A stretch of 64,000 bases of DNA from Mytilus galloprovincialis (lineage: Eukaryota > Mollusca > Bivalvia > Mytilida > Mytilidae): NCBI RefSeq assembly GCF_965363235.1, contig NC_134840.1, forward strand, positions 1,054,001 to 1,118,000, given 5' to 3'. Shown here one piece after another: positions 35,411 to 48,400 of this stretch. A program made the position numbers and the translations under genes. The notes under the pieces were generated by a model. The model did no database searches. It worked only from the letters and a program-made list of their open reading frames with translations, and was not told the DNA's origin. Within the stretch, counting starts at the first letter, position 1, and each line of letters opens with the position of its first letter.

Positions 35411-36512
35411 ATAAGAAGGGATGATTTCATCTTCACCATTTGGAACTCTTGGTTTAATAGCTTCCATGTGAGCAGCAACCCTCTATAAAGAAAATCATTA
35501 TAGGAAATGCAAGCCCGGGAATATCGTATCAATTGGGAGATATATTCCCCGTATGCAGGTGCTGCTGGAATGTTGCTACTTAGAAATGGAAAGTTCACAA
35601 TTGGAAAGCTGAAATCATCTCTTTTGTCGTTAAGTTTTGTTTTCAACCGACCCTCATTGTCAATTTCTAGATGTAAGTCAAGATATGAGACCGACTTAAT
35701 TGTATCTGTAGTATCCTTTATCTCTAGTTCGATGGGATATATGCGTTCAACATAGTCACCAAATTTTGAATTATTTAGTAAAGAATATCATCTTAATAGC
35801 GGAAAGTAGAGTTATAAGATATTGCTAACTTCTTGCCCTTCTTCCTAAGAAGTTCCTGTATGAAGTCAGCCTCATAATAATAAAACAATTCGGCAAGAAG
35901 AGGCGCACAATTTGTAACCACTGGAATGCCGACAGTCTGTTGAAAAACACGTCTTCCGAACGTAACAAATATGTTGTCAATTAAGTAATCAAGCATCTTA
36001 ATAATGTCAGTTTCAGATAATTTTTTGTTTGAATCAGAGTGATCCTGTACAAAGTAGGGTTTATCCAAACTTGTATCTACGTTGGCCATTCTTTTTTATG
36101 AAACAAAGCAATACCAACTGTTTCAATTTGTCTTTTTGTTTAGAATATTTATCTTTCTTGATTTTCTTGTCGATATCGCATTCCCACATATGTTTATCAT
36201 TCCCTTTCAATAGAGGTTTCTTTTCTAGTGTTCGAAGTAACATAACCGGTATTCAAAAGCTTATTTATTGTTAATGATATGCCCAAAATACATATGCTAG
36301 TCGTACGTGTGGAATATATACCTCTTTTGACTGTGATAAGTAACCAGTGTCTGGGTAGAAAGTTGAAGAACCAGGGGTATGTCAAAAATGTCTCGTCCTG
36401 TTTCTAAAAAATGTTCATTCGAAGTACCATGACCTTGTTGATAAATATTCCTTATCAACTTCAGAAATAATACATGATGGTCTTTAGGTATAGGTTCTGG
36501 AGTTGGTTTCAC
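35398..36512 (-). pseudogene. Broken retroelement with reverse-transcriptase domain (copy P2)
   Basis: Reading along the minus strand: an upstream domain piece (36512-36297, includes NEHFLETGRDIFDIPLVLQL and STQTLVTY); FFNFLPRHWLLITV and a GYVTSNTRKE block (36385-36197); then an abrupt switch into a polymerase region (36089-35793) with DIIKMLDYLIDNIFVTFGRR, VGIPVVTNCAPLLAELF and FNSTFRY-like residues. Last comes a frame with KLNDKRDDFSFPIVNFPFLS and YISQLIRYSRACISYNDFLY (35646-35398). Several frame shifts separate the pieces and the block between domains is shortened, so the copy is dead. The active-site Asp pair expected after the FRY residues falls at a frame break. The longest of four copies of this family in the window. 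Confidence 0.65.
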
Positions 36513-36582
36513 AAAACAATTACGACTAAGATTAATAATGGGTGACGTGGCTCTGTACTTATAAATCCGGTCATCTATATTG

Positions 36583-37577
36583 TTTTTTTTTATAATGAAT
36601 TTTCTTTATTGTAACAAATAGATTAGCACAACATGTATGAACAAAGGTATACAGAATGACGTTTTCACACAAAGGAAGTATTAAATAATAAAACAACAAT
36701 TGAATATATATGATGGTGCAATAATAGGTTGAAAATAAATAAATATCTTATAACATTGAAATCTTATGTGTTCTTGCAATATACATAAGTGGTGTTTCAA
36801 TCAATTTTTAACATTTATTATTTATTCTATGATAGGGGCCCAGGGACTCCAGTATTTGTTATATTCCTCAACAGAGAGGTTTTTAAATGAAATGTATTTT
36901 TCTAAGTTCAAGTGTTCCTTTAAATAGTTTTTTAAAGCATTTAGATTTGGCAAAACTTCTTGTAGTTTTGTTCTGTAAATGTAGTATTTTGAAAGTAGAA
37001 TAATCTTATTTTTAACAAAATTCAATTTAACATTTTCGTAGATACCAAATAAAATAATCATAATATTCAAAGGCAGTTCAATATTTGTCATTTCAAAAAT
37101 CCAGATGTTAAGTGCATGCCAGAAACTGGCAACCATCGGACAGCTCCAAAATAAATGTTCTATGGTCTCTGGTCCTTCTTTACAAAATGTACAGATGTTG
37201 TTGCTATTTATTTTCATCTTGTAAAGTAGTGAATTAGTTCCCAAAATTCTATGGATAGTTCTATATTGGAACCAGCAAAGATTAGTGCTTTTACTATATT
37301 TTGTACACGAAGTGTGTATTTTTTTCCAGTTAATACCAGTCATATTAAGATGGTTCTCCCATTTTTCCTTTGCAGCAAATGTAACATGTTTTTCATTCAA
37401 TACTTTGTACATTTCCCTTGAACCTTTTTTTGATTCAAAAAAGATACTTATGTTAAAAGGTAGTATTGCATGAATTTTTTTCTCCTTTACTTCAATATTA
37501 ATCGTGTTTAACCACCCATTAAGCGAGTGCGCTATTCCATAATAATGTAAAATATTTGGCCTAAATTGAATTGAATT
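36583..37577 (-). mobile_element. 5'-truncated L1-like LINE with open ORF2 C-terminus and target duplication
   Basis: Exact 10-bp direct repeats ATCTATATTG lie at 36573-36582 and 37578-37587. Just inside the left one is a T-run (the element's poly(A) tail on the minus strand). From the 5' break at 37577 a single frame runs without a stop to 36822 (251 codons). It includes QFRPNILHYYG near the start and a CxxC-x7-HLFWSCP zinc-knuckle-like motif (CTFCKEGPETIEHLFWSCP), typical of the C-terminal domain of L1/Tx1-type ORF2 proteins. The APE endonuclease and polymerase domains are absent. An intact frame plus a perfect target duplication point to a recent insertion. Confidence 0.88.
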
Positions 37578-37664
37578 ATCTATATTGTGCCTTGATAAAA
37601 TATTTACTTACATATTTGTTTGTTTTCATAGTGATTAAGATAATATCACCAGGTTGACTGCTGT

Positions 37665-37935
37665 ACCCCTACTTTTGATATTCTTACCTATCATGTGTGT
37701 TTGTTTTGTTCACACAGCGTTATCAATTTTATGCGACTGTCCAAAAGTGTATACAAGTCAGAGATTTGGCTAGCTATAAAACGAGGTTTGATACGCCATT
37801 TTCTATATAAGAAAATGCCTGTACTTAGTCAGGAATAAGAGTTGTCCATTTGTTTGATGTGTTTGAGTTTTTGACTTTGCCATTTGATTATAAGGACTTT
37901 CCGTTTTGAATTTTACCCGGCACTTAGTATTTATT
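37665..37935 (+). repeat. Dispersed repeat R5, copy 3
   Basis: GAGATTTGGCTAGCTATAAA, CTTAGTCAGGAATAAGAGTT and TTTGCCATTTGATTATAAGG in the usual order. Confidence 0.7.
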
Positions 37936-38164
37936 TATCTTCCTTGAGGCCTTTAAAACTATTATGAAAAGATACACAAAAACATACAGTTAACTATATA
38001 AATGTTATATAAGTACATTTTCATTCAATAGAAGAAAAACAAATTATATTAAGGTATCTTTATTATGACAGTAGACACTATTTTATTGGCACAAACGCAT
38101 TTACAATAAATGGTAATGACCGAATGGATAAACAATTTGCAATACATGGTAGTAAAATACAAAC

Positions 38165-38169
<5 letters not shown>

Positions 38170-38208
<39 letters not shown>

Positions 38209-39180
38209 CTCGTCTTATCGCACAATGTGGTTACAATTTTCCTGTAACTTTGAACATTTTTAACACAAAAGTCTCTCTAAAACTGGAGTAACCTCTGTAG
38301 TGTAACAACATGTGCTGTTCATTTTCAATTTCGCCACAGATTTCACAAATTCTTTGATCTTTGGGCACTTTTAAAAATCTTCCTCTTTCAATGGCAAGGT
38401 TATGAGCACTAACTCTTAATTTACATAATGATGATCGATCGGATCTATTTTTTAAAGCATCAACATAACCTGCTAGTTCACGCATTTAGTAAACACTCTG
38501 GAAAAATGTTAATTTTGGAGATTCTGAAATATTTGCATGCTGTTCCTGAAAACCCTGGTCAATTAGTCTTTGTTTTATAAAACCAAACAGGGGTTTAATT
38601 GTAAAGTTATCATATGACAAATAAGATAAACCTAAGTTTTGAATAATAATATTTAACCTTTTAATCCATGGGTTGCTTTTTTTTGTAGCATTATATATTT
38701 GGTGAACTAAACTTCCTTCTGAAGTGATTAAATGGTCCCAGAATTTAATGCTAGATAACATTATCCTATTTTTCAATGGCAGTCTTGCAAGATCGGAACG
38801 ACATGCATCATTCGAGGCCTTACAGTGTACTCCCAAGATTTCTTTAAGATTTCGCTACAATAAAGGAGAATAGGGGCTACTAAGGAATCAAAAAGTTTTT
38901 CCAGAAGTTTACAAGGGTTATCTAATCCTATTGTTTTCTTTATTTTAAAATATGCTTTCCTAGCTTTTTCCATAAGCGAAGTGATGGCGACATTAAAACT
39001 GCCATTATATCTAATATTAATACCCAAGTAACAATAAGTATTAACTGTCTCTTAGGATTTGCCATTATAATAAAATTCGTTTAGAAAAGACTTTCCGTTT
39101 GAATTAAAAAATAGTTCGAATATTTGATCTTAAATGTATCTAAAATATTTTTTCCCTGATTTAACTGGGTTTTTTTTTAA
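38170..39180 (-). mobile_element. LINE fragment, polymerase thumb and C-terminal zinc knuckle, (TA)n tail
   Basis: On the minus strand the pieces read FYYNGKS, a stop, then YLGINIRYNGSFNVAITSLM and LFDSLVAPILLYCSEILG (about 39100-38840). These continue into 38836-38486 and then 38485-38231, with RICEICGEIENEQHMLLHYR. This is the order of the end of a Jockey/CR1/I-type LINE ORF2. One stop and at least two frame shifts break it. The 3' end runs into a (TA)n tract (38170-38207). Truncated at the 5' side near 39180. Confidence 0.7.
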
Positions 39181-40532
39181 TCAGAACGGGGTCTTCATAC
39201 AACCGCGTACATGAGAGTCCCGATGTGTCGACATGAGCGAATATAATATAGATCAGATCAAGCACTGAGTAAATTATTAGATGGATAATCAGATGCTAGC
39301 TAGACCATTTATACATTTAAACATTAATACAGCTTGACATACATACCAGCATACAAGCTCTCTAAACTTGATAGGAAATCAAAAACAAAGGATACACTAA
39401 TCCTGCAGCACGTTTCTTGAGCTTATGAATCCTTTCCCGAATGCAATTTGTGGTAAGACCCCAATAATAATGCATCTTTACACTAGTTAAAACCTTGATT
39501 TTAAGCAGTTGACATTGTCATAGATGAACAATTCTACAGCATCGTTCGATTTCCTTCATCGGTGATTCGTCACACTGGTTTTGTGTTTTCTTTTTTGTTA
39601 TACAATATGATGATATGACTTTGAAAAGAAAATACTGATTTAAATATTACAACCACCCATGAATTTGGACCAGTCCAGTTGTGTAAATATATACCGTACC
39701 TTTCGGGTGTGAGTTTAATAGCCTACTGCTCTACCACATTGATTTAGCCTTACTATAGTTTTCAATTATTTTACACGGATATATTGTAGAAGTTTCAACG
39801 TTATGGTAACGGTAAGCACTCCATATAGGATTTCTACACCGGTTACAAATATAGACATGACTGATTCGTTCAAATCTATCGATTATTTTGGTTGTTTTTC
39901 TTATGCTTTTTCATATAGAGCTTTAGGTATGAACGAATGATCAACTTATAAAGCAAAATTTAATCCTATACATCTGAAACAAAAAATAATAAATGTTAAA
40001 GTTATAAATTGACCTCCATACAATACAACAATAATGTTTATATACATTTCATAAAGGGAAAATCACTCGGAAATCATTGTGTATGTCAGTTTGTGTGTGT
40101 GGGTGTTTATCTGATAAATCTATTAATAGTCGCGATATCATTGAATAAATAGTTAGTAAAGTAGGTCAATTATAAAAATACATGCAAATCAACAGATGAA
40201 ATGTGGATTTTAATATTTTTCAATATCACATGTTATTTTTTGTATATTTTTCATTAAATTGCTTTTTTTTAACGTGATCATGACTGTTTAATCATTTTTA
40301 ATTATTTTAAATCAAAACCTTAAAATTAAACTTGGATGATCCTATATATATTTACTTTATAAATATACTGTTTTAGGGGGTAAATATGTGGTTAAACTTA
40401 CTTTTGAAAAACTTATATTCCCTGAGACCACTGGCCGAGGTGAATATCATTTTCTTCAAAAGTCAACTGAAAAACAATTATATTTTTAAAATAGAAAAAA
40501 CAGTAACACTATTGTATTATTCCTAGATATTA
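39181..40532. other. No gene seen
   Basis: AT-rich DNA between two LINE remnants. A 44-base segment at 39410-39453 has both an acceptor-like and a donor-like border (CTGCAG before, GTAAGA after) but no other support. Confidence 0.35.
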
Positions 40533-43500
40533 TAAGTAAGTAAGTAAGTAAATTATTTATTATAGTGACATGTGTAAATTATGTACAGATTATAAACATA
40601 TAATATATGCTAAATAGTAATACACCCGGCCAAATGGACATATAATTCACCTCAAATAAAATAAATTAATTATTAAACAATTATATAACGTTCTAATCTT
40701 TTGTTGACGTATGTAAATTTCAAAAATATATAGACATACAAATATCTGTAAACAAAAATTTAAGCTTTAAATATGAAAAAAAAAATAAGTGTTATACAGC
40801 AACTGACGTCTTATATGAACTGCACGAACTATATATTTTGCTAATTTTCTTATGTGGAAAGACATTAAAAAGTTCAATTTGTCAGCATATTTCAAATCTG
40901 TGAAGCTATCCTCAATTAAAAGTTTACCAAAAAAAGTTAATTCGACATTCAATATACAATGGGCAATCAAACATAAAATGGAACTCAGTTTCAGTTACTT
41001 GATTTTTACAAAATATACATAGTCTTTCTTCTACACTTTCGTTCGAGTATCTACCAGTTTCCACTCTTAATGGTAAAATTTCACTTCTTAATTGCGCGAA
41101 GTGTGACCGCTCAATTTTACTCAAGTTCAAATTAACGTAATTTTAAGTTTCAAAGACTGTTTTAAAGTTCCTATGTGTTAGGGTTAGGGTTAGGGTTAGG
41201 GTTAGTAATTTTGAAACGTTTTGGACGGAATTCCTCCAGATACAGACGAAAAATGTTAGTTTCAACCAAAGATAAATCGACCTCTGATTTCAGTTCGTAA
41301 AACTGTCCTAGTTCTAGCTGGTCTAGTATATCCTTTACTTCACTACACCAATTACTTTTACAGCGATCATAGTCAATATTGAATGCTAATTTGGTGATGC
41401 GGTTGTTGTCAAATTCGAATGAGTCTATTCCAGTATCTCACCATATTGATCCAACGCCGATACTGACTCGGGATCCAGCCGATATCTCCGTGTATAGCAA
41501 GGATAGGTGCAAATCTGTGTACTCCTAAATAGTAACGAATAGCCCTGTTCTGAATATTGTCTATTGACCGACATTTTCGGTATCCCAATACACCAGACGA
41601 GTAATCAAGTATAGGAACAATACATGAGTTGAATAATTTTTCATATGATTTATATCCAAAGTCTTTAATATTATGGATTTTAGCAATTATATTCCCAAGT
41701 GCTCGTCCGTCACTTTTCGCAAGAAGAGCCGTTATAGCAAAATGTTATACCTAAGTATCTGTACTCGTTTACTAATTCCAACTGATTCCTTCCCACGGTG
41801 AAATTAAACTCAGTTTGTTTAGATGTCCCTTTCCTAACATGATTACATTTCGAATTTTCAGTCACGGTTAATCAACACTCGCCATCACCTACACCATTGG
41901 TGAAGTTTATCTAAAAGAGGGACAAAAGATACGAAAGGGATAGTCAACATACATCTAACATACATTGAAGGTCCAATTCCGATTTCGCTAATATAGCTAT
42001 GTCGTCCGCATACAATAAAACTGACAATTTTCTATTATCTAAATCTATTCCTACGTTTAGATCGTTCAATTCCTTTACTAGATCATTGATAAATATTGAG
42101 AAAAGTGTCGGGGATAAATTGTCCCCCTGTCTTACTCCGTAATTACAGTCTAACCAGCTTGTAAGTTTGCCATTTAATCGGACACAAGATTCAGAATTCT
42201 GATAGATGCTTTTCACAGAGTTGCTCAGTTTGCCATCAAAGTTGTGTATGAGAAGTTTATACAGCATAATATCTCTGTCTATGAAGTCAAAACAATTTCT
42301 AAGATCAATAAACGCAACAAAGAGAGACTTATTGTTACGGACAATACTGTTCAGCGTGTAAATGTGATCCTCACAAGATCGATTTTTTCTGAAGCCATTC
42401 TGTTTGTCTGCGAGTATCTCCTGATTTTCTAAATAATGCGTAATTCGCTTGTTAATGAAAGCACTATATACAGTTTGCTTATACACGATAGCAGACTAAC
42501 TCCTCTGTAGTTCGTAGGCAGCCGTATATCTGAAGAAGTGTCCTTTGGTATAAGACAAATGACAGCTTTCCTGCAAAATGATGGTATAAGGCTAGTGTCC
42601 AAAATGAGCTGAAACAGCTGTAATTATGTCTCAATCACTACAGGGAATTTCAGAACACTGTATTGAATTTTATCGAAACCACTCGCAGACTTTGATTTGG
42701 CGTGCATAACGATACGATTAACATCATCTAAAGTAATGTTGCGGTTCAATTATCCATTCAGAACAAATAGTGGGTCCTCCATATTAGATTCTAATTGGTA
42801 CTTATGAGACTTTACACGATCGTAATGTTCATCCTCAAACTCGTCACTGCTGTTTCCGTTGTATAAATTTTCAAAGTCAATTCGCCATTTATCAAACACC
42901 AACTGTTTATATTTTACAATATTTCCCATTTGATCGACAATTTCAACTGGTATAGACTTAGAATGTCTTGGACCAAGGTTTCGAATTTTCTACCAAAAGT
43001 CATTAGGATTCTTCGTAGTCATCAATTTAATATCTACAGCTTTCATTCTCCAATAAGCTCGCTCAGTTCGCCGCAATGTTTTATCAAACATATCTCGTGC
43101 TTGTATATAGTTGTTCCGTAATCCCGCTCTAATTTTACGATTTGTACCTTTCCATCGAGTAAATTCTTTCTCCTTAATTTTCATTTTGTTCCAGAGGTCC
43201 ATTAATTGGTCATTCCAAAACGTTTTTTTTCTGCTTAAAGCGTTTCTTTGAGCCATTAAACTCAATTTTCGGGATTTTGTCTGTCATTTCCGAAAAAAAT
43301 AATTGAGCACAATTCGGTGTAAATTTTATCAACATTGTCCTGGGGTTCTCTGCAACTTTCAATCTGTTTTATTAAATTCAGTAAGACAGTACGTTTAATA
43401 TCACTGGTCATAAAATCTAACGGGATCTGATTGAGTTAAAACGAGAACAAGAGCTACGTGTATCTTTTGTCTGTGTTGCGAGGCAGTGACGCGTGATATT

Positions 43501-44012
43501 GAATTCCGACACAATAGCTGAATGATCAGGTAATTTTGATTTGCTTCCTATAAGATCATCTAATTTAAAGTCATCGACAATTGATTGGACAGTTAACACT
43601 CTGAAGTATTCAACATCCGTAAACAAGTTATGAGGGACACATATAAAGTCAACTACCGCTTTACCTTTCTTCGATATTGAAGTATAATTTGCCCGTCGGC
43701 AGATCTACTGTTCAATACACCATTTTTTGATTCGTTTAGAAATTCTAAAAAATCGTGGCCATGCTGGTTTACGCAATTGTCTATTTGGTTCCTTTTTGTA
43801 ATTTTGTCGGCTTCAAACATCAATCCGATCCGCGAATTAAAATCACCAAGTAGGAAAATGCCATCCCTATCGCAGTTCATATAAATTTCAGTTAGCAAAT
43901 GTGCAAATGTCCTCTAATAGAATTTTCTGGAGGTGAAATGCATGAGAACACTGAGAAATTAAAATTTGTAGAACGGCTTTCTAGTTGAAGTCCGAGAACT
44001 CCGTTAATAGTT
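40533..44012 (-). mobile_element. Degenerate LINE: endonuclease, reverse transcriptase, C-terminal knuckle, (TTAC)n tail
   Basis: In minus-strand order: APE-type endonuclease remains (43898-43653, with CDRDGIFLLGDFNSRIG; then 43626-43417), a linker (43265-42990), the reverse transcriptase (42486-41944), and a region with YRYLGI and DYSSGVLGYRKC. The reverse transcriptase carries NGFRKNRSCEDHI, AFIDLRNCFDFIDRD, NYGVRQGDNLSPTLFSIFIN and LLYADDIAIL, so the catalytic ADD is intact. Last comes a C-terminal knuckle (41130-40924, CIFCKNQVTETEFHFMFDCP). Multiple stops and frame shifts, a small insertion at ~41912-41948 matching the start of R2, and an interstitial telomere tract make it dead. The 3' tail is four units of TAAG/CTTA at 40533-40552. 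Jockey/CR1/RTE-type by motif style; the exact clade is not decided. Confidence 0.8.
41177..41205. repeat. Interstitial telomeric repeat, (TTAGGG) x ~4.8
   Basis: A 29-base uninterrupted run of the metazoan telomere unit lies inside the degenerate LINE, between its thumb and C-terminal knuckle. Far too short for a chromosome end here. Confidence 0.95.
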
Positions 44013-44079
44013 ATCAAAGGTACAAGGGTTATAATTTAGTACGCCACTTGTCGATCACTGAAACTTTAAAATCGGAAAT

Positions 44080-44305
44080 TGATGAGACTGTCATTAAAGT
44101 GAGAGGGTTAGCGCTATAGAACCAGGTTTAATCCACCATTTTCTACATTTGAAAATGCCTGTACCAAGTCAGGAATATGACAGTTCTTGTCCATTCGTTT
44201 TTGATGCGTTTTGTTATTTGATTTTGCCATGTGATTATGGACTTTCCCAATTGATCTTCCTCTAAGTTCAGTATTTTTGTGATTTTACTTTTTAAAAATT
44301 TCAAA
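44080..44305 (+). repeat. Dispersed repeat R5, copy 4
   Basis: GAGAGGGTTAGCGCTATAGA, CAAGTCAGGAATATGACAGT and TTTTGCCATGTGATTATGGA. Lies immediately beyond the 5' break of the LINE. Confidence 0.7.
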
Positions 44306-44734
44306 TATCCACTCTTTAAAAAGAATGCCGACGCCTCCTGAAGATTTTATATTGAACAGTTTGTATGCAAATTATTTACCAAAACCAAATGTAAATCAAA
44401 CGATTTTAACATAATTATACACTTAAACGCACGCGACGTTTTGTGCGGTGAATACACTTTTCTGTAGGTGAATATGCTTATTTATTAAAAAGTCCATTCA
44501 TTTAGAAAGCCTCCTATTGTTTTATCAATATGGAATAACATTAATTATTGAAATTGCAAGTTTGATCATTGTAAATATAAAAGGCAACAGTTGTATATCG
44601 CTGTTCAAAAGTCATATACCGATTGAGAGAAAACAAATCCGTGTTACAAACAAACATAAATCTATTCACAATCTAAGCTAACGTCTTTGACAATAGGTCT
44701 AGGTGGATTAGTAATCTTATTCCTTAGTTAGATT

Positions 44735-44765
44735 ACTTTCCAGTATAAAAGGGATGACTAGACGA
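44735..44765 (+). promoter_or_regulatory. TATA-like site upstream of the esterase gene
   Basis: AGTATAAAAGGGATG lies ~720 bases before the esterase start codon. It could drive a noncoding first exon, but no exon boundary is visible. Weak. Confidence 0.2.
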
Positions 44766-44994
44766 TGAATAAACTAATTAAAAGTATATGCATTTGATTA
44801 CAACGTCTTTCTTTTCATTTACGTTACAAAATGTCTATTATTGCCGAAGTTCTAGCAACAATGCATGTTTGCTATAAAAATATGCATTTAATCCAACTGA
44901 TTTGTACATATTTAAGTTATGTAAATCCTTGAAATGGGTTGACATTTATAAACAAAACATGTAAAAAATGCGGCTCAACGTGTCAGTCTAGTAC

Positions 44995-45195
44995 TTAGTT
45001 ATCAAAAGTACCAGGAATATAATTTAATACGTCAGACTTACGTTTCTTCTACATAAGACGCATAAGTGACGCTGAAATCAAAATAGTTATAAGGCAAAAC
45101 AAGTACAAAGTTGAAGAGCATTGAGAATTAAAAATTCAAAAAAAAAAAATGTGCCAAATACGGCTAAGGTTTTCTATTCTTGGGATAAGAAAATC
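44995..45195 (+). repeat. R1, diverged partial copy
   Basis: TTATCAAAAGTACCAGGAAT, a decayed core (GACTTACGTTTCTTCTACAT), the GTTGAAGAGCATTGAGAA block and ACGGCTAAGG. Confidence 0.6.
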
Positions 45196-45467
45196 CATGA
45201 CAGGATCAGTTTTCATATTACATTATCTTGTTCTAGTCCTAACATTTTAATTTGACCTGTGCGTTAAGCATCTATCTATCATTATAATTTTCATTATCAA
45301 ATGTTATGTTATTTGATTATTAATAACAAAACATCTTGTTTAATGCATTTCTTCCAATCTAATGTATATTTTTATTGCTATTTTTGTCCTATCAGAACAT
45401 TGTCAACATACCAATATTTCTACATTAACCAACAATTTAACTAAAAGGAAAGAGTCTAACAACGACA

Positions 45468-48400
45468 ATGAAATGCCTAGCCTGTGCACTTGTTATACCT
45501 GTTCTGATGTCTTTATTGGCCTATCGGTATATACAACCGATGCCACCTGGAGCAAAGGAACCTAGAAATCAAATGATAACTTTGGCTTTGTTCCGGTTTC
45601 TTAATGACGTAGTATGTATTTATAAGTAATAATATACCATATCCCTTAAATGATATTGTTTTTAAATCTATTTTCATATCTAAGAATTATTGACAAGTTA
45701 TTCTCCACGTAACACAGACTGAAGCGTTATAACCATTTTGTTTTACTAAATTGGTACAAACTTTATTTATAAAATAACAAGAAGAACCCTGCCTTTTCTA
45801 ATTTAAAGGATAATATGAAGCTACTCGCAATTCATTATTCTTGTTGATATTAAGACCAAAAAACAAAAAAAAATGAAAACAATACATTATTATTTACATG
45901 TTTCTGAAGCGCTTTTCAGGATTTATCTTCATCATTAGGAACACTGATAGACGAATGTTTGTAAGCCAAGGATATATAACAACCGAGGGAAGACGAATGT
46001 TTGTAAGCCAAGGATATATAACAACCGAAGGAAAACGTAAAATAACAAAAATAACCAACTCTAAGGAAAATTTAAGTCGAAAAAATTCTTATCAAATGAC
46101 ACTATCAAAAGTCAAAAACATCAAACGAATGGAAAATATGTTTCTCTTTGTATCTTTATTTATTTGTTTGTTTGTATTTCAGATATCATTACTTGGCTCA
46201 TTTGGATACTCAAAGACAGAACTATTCAAGAAAGTATATGTAATGAGTCCACTTCCTGAGCCAGATCCAAGTGTTATGGTAATTATCAATCACGCTTCTA
46301 AGATCCAAGAACTAAGAGTTTTATTAATTCTCAATCACGCTTCCTATGACCAAGTACTACATTCTACATCTGTGGAATCTTTTAAAGATTGTAAATTATC
46401 GATTTAACAATTACTTTTGTAAAATTTGCATTCGAATTTAAATGAAAAAATAGATTGAATTCCTGTCAAGTATATGTATAAAAATATTAAAATGGAATTA
46501 CAAATGTACCTAGAAACTGTCAATATACTCATGGTATCACACCCCCTGCACGACTTGTAACATATGGTCAATCCAAGCATATTGTATGTTTTGGGAAAGG
46601 TAATGTGGAAGGGAAACTAAACTGAAGACATTAACTCCTTAAGTTTTTTTTATTCAAAAAATGACTTAACTATAACAATGTCGCATTTCATAATCATTCA
46701 TGTAAACCTGGACTTTTCCATGTTATCTGTGTAAACCTGGACTTTTCCATGTTATCTGTGTAAACCTGGACTTTTCCATGTTATCTGTGTAAACCTGGAC
46801 TTTCCATGTTATCTGTGTAAACCTGGACTTTTCCATGTTATCTGTGTTAATGTGGACTTTTCCATGTTATCTGTGTAAACCTGGACTTTTCCCAGTTATC
46901 TGTGTAAACCTGGTCTTTTCCATGTTATCTGTATAAACCTGGACTTTTCCATGTTATCTGTATAAACCTGGACTGTGTGCTGTTATCTGTATAAAGCTGG
47001 ACTTTTCCATGTTATCTGTATAAACCTGGACTGTGTGCTGTTATCTGTATAAAGTTGGACTTTTCCATGTTATCTGTATAAACCTGGACTTTTCCATGTT
47101 ATCTGTATAAACCTGGACTGTGTGCTGTTATCTGTATAAACCTGGACTTTTCCATGTTATCTGTATAAACCTGGACTGTGTGCTGTTATCTGTATAAAGC
47201 TGGACTTTTCCATGTTATCTGTTTTAATCTAGACTGCTGGAATTGTTTTTTGATATTTGATTTAGAACGTAACAGAGGATAAATCGCTGATAAGACTTAT
47301 AATACATTTGTTAGTTAACTTATATATGCCAAATATGTTCTATAAATCGACCGTCATTAGATCCTTTATACTAGTATTACAGATTTAACAAACACTCTGA
47401 GATTGAGTCAAATAAAAGTTTGCCACTTGCCATGTCAAATGCTTACAGTCAAATAAATAATAGATTGTCAATTTTTATTTTGCTTTGTAGTCAACGGATG
47501 AATATTTTGATGGAATAAAAGTGAGAATATACCGACCTTCAGCATCTAAAGATAAAGTTTTACCTGCTATGGTCTACTATCACGGCGGCGGATGGGTTTA
47601 TATGTCTGTTGGTAAGTCTGTCATCAGTAGAAACACGCCATAGTCTACTATCACGGCGGCGTATGGATTTATTTGTTTGTCGGTAAGTGCATCGTCAGTA
47701 GAAACACGCCGAGGAGAGTATCTTAAGATAAAGGTTTTAACTTTTACGTCGGCGGATGGATTTAAATGACTGCCAATAAGTGTATCGTCAGTAAAAACAC
47801 AACGACCCGTATCGTCTAAAGATAGAGTTCTACCTGCTATGGGGTATTATCACAGTGCTTTCTACCAATAAAGTACATGTACATACGAAGATACTGAATG
47901 AAATGAAGTTGAGACAAACATGTTCTATGTACACTGTGTCTGAACTAAACTGGCAAAACTGTTTTGACTCAATAATATCTACTGTCCGGAACGGTGAGAG
48001 ACCATCAACATACAGAGAAAGGATTGGATTTCAATTTATTTATTTGTTATTTTTATGGTTTTGAAGAATATACATACACGTTTTATAACTGTTATCAATT
48101 AGGAGATGTAATGTTTTCGACATCGTCCTTGATCGTTGGAGAAAAAGGTAAAAAGGCAAATCAAAATGGTGAATTGACATCAAAATGGTGAATTGACATC
48201 AAAATGGTGAATTGAGTAAAAAGGCAATGGTGAATTGAGTAAAAAGGCACATCAAAATGGTGAATTGAGTAAAAAGACACATCAAAATGGTGAATTGAGT
48301 AAAAAGACACATCAAAATGGTGAATTGAGTAAAAAGGCACATCAAAATGGTGAATTGAGTAAAAAGACACATCAAAATGGTGAATTGAGTAAAAAGGCAC

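Noticed and set aside
39410..39453. A 44-base micro-exon with splice-like borders
   Set aside because: No gene around it supplies a compatible phase; borders this good occur by chance in a window of this size.
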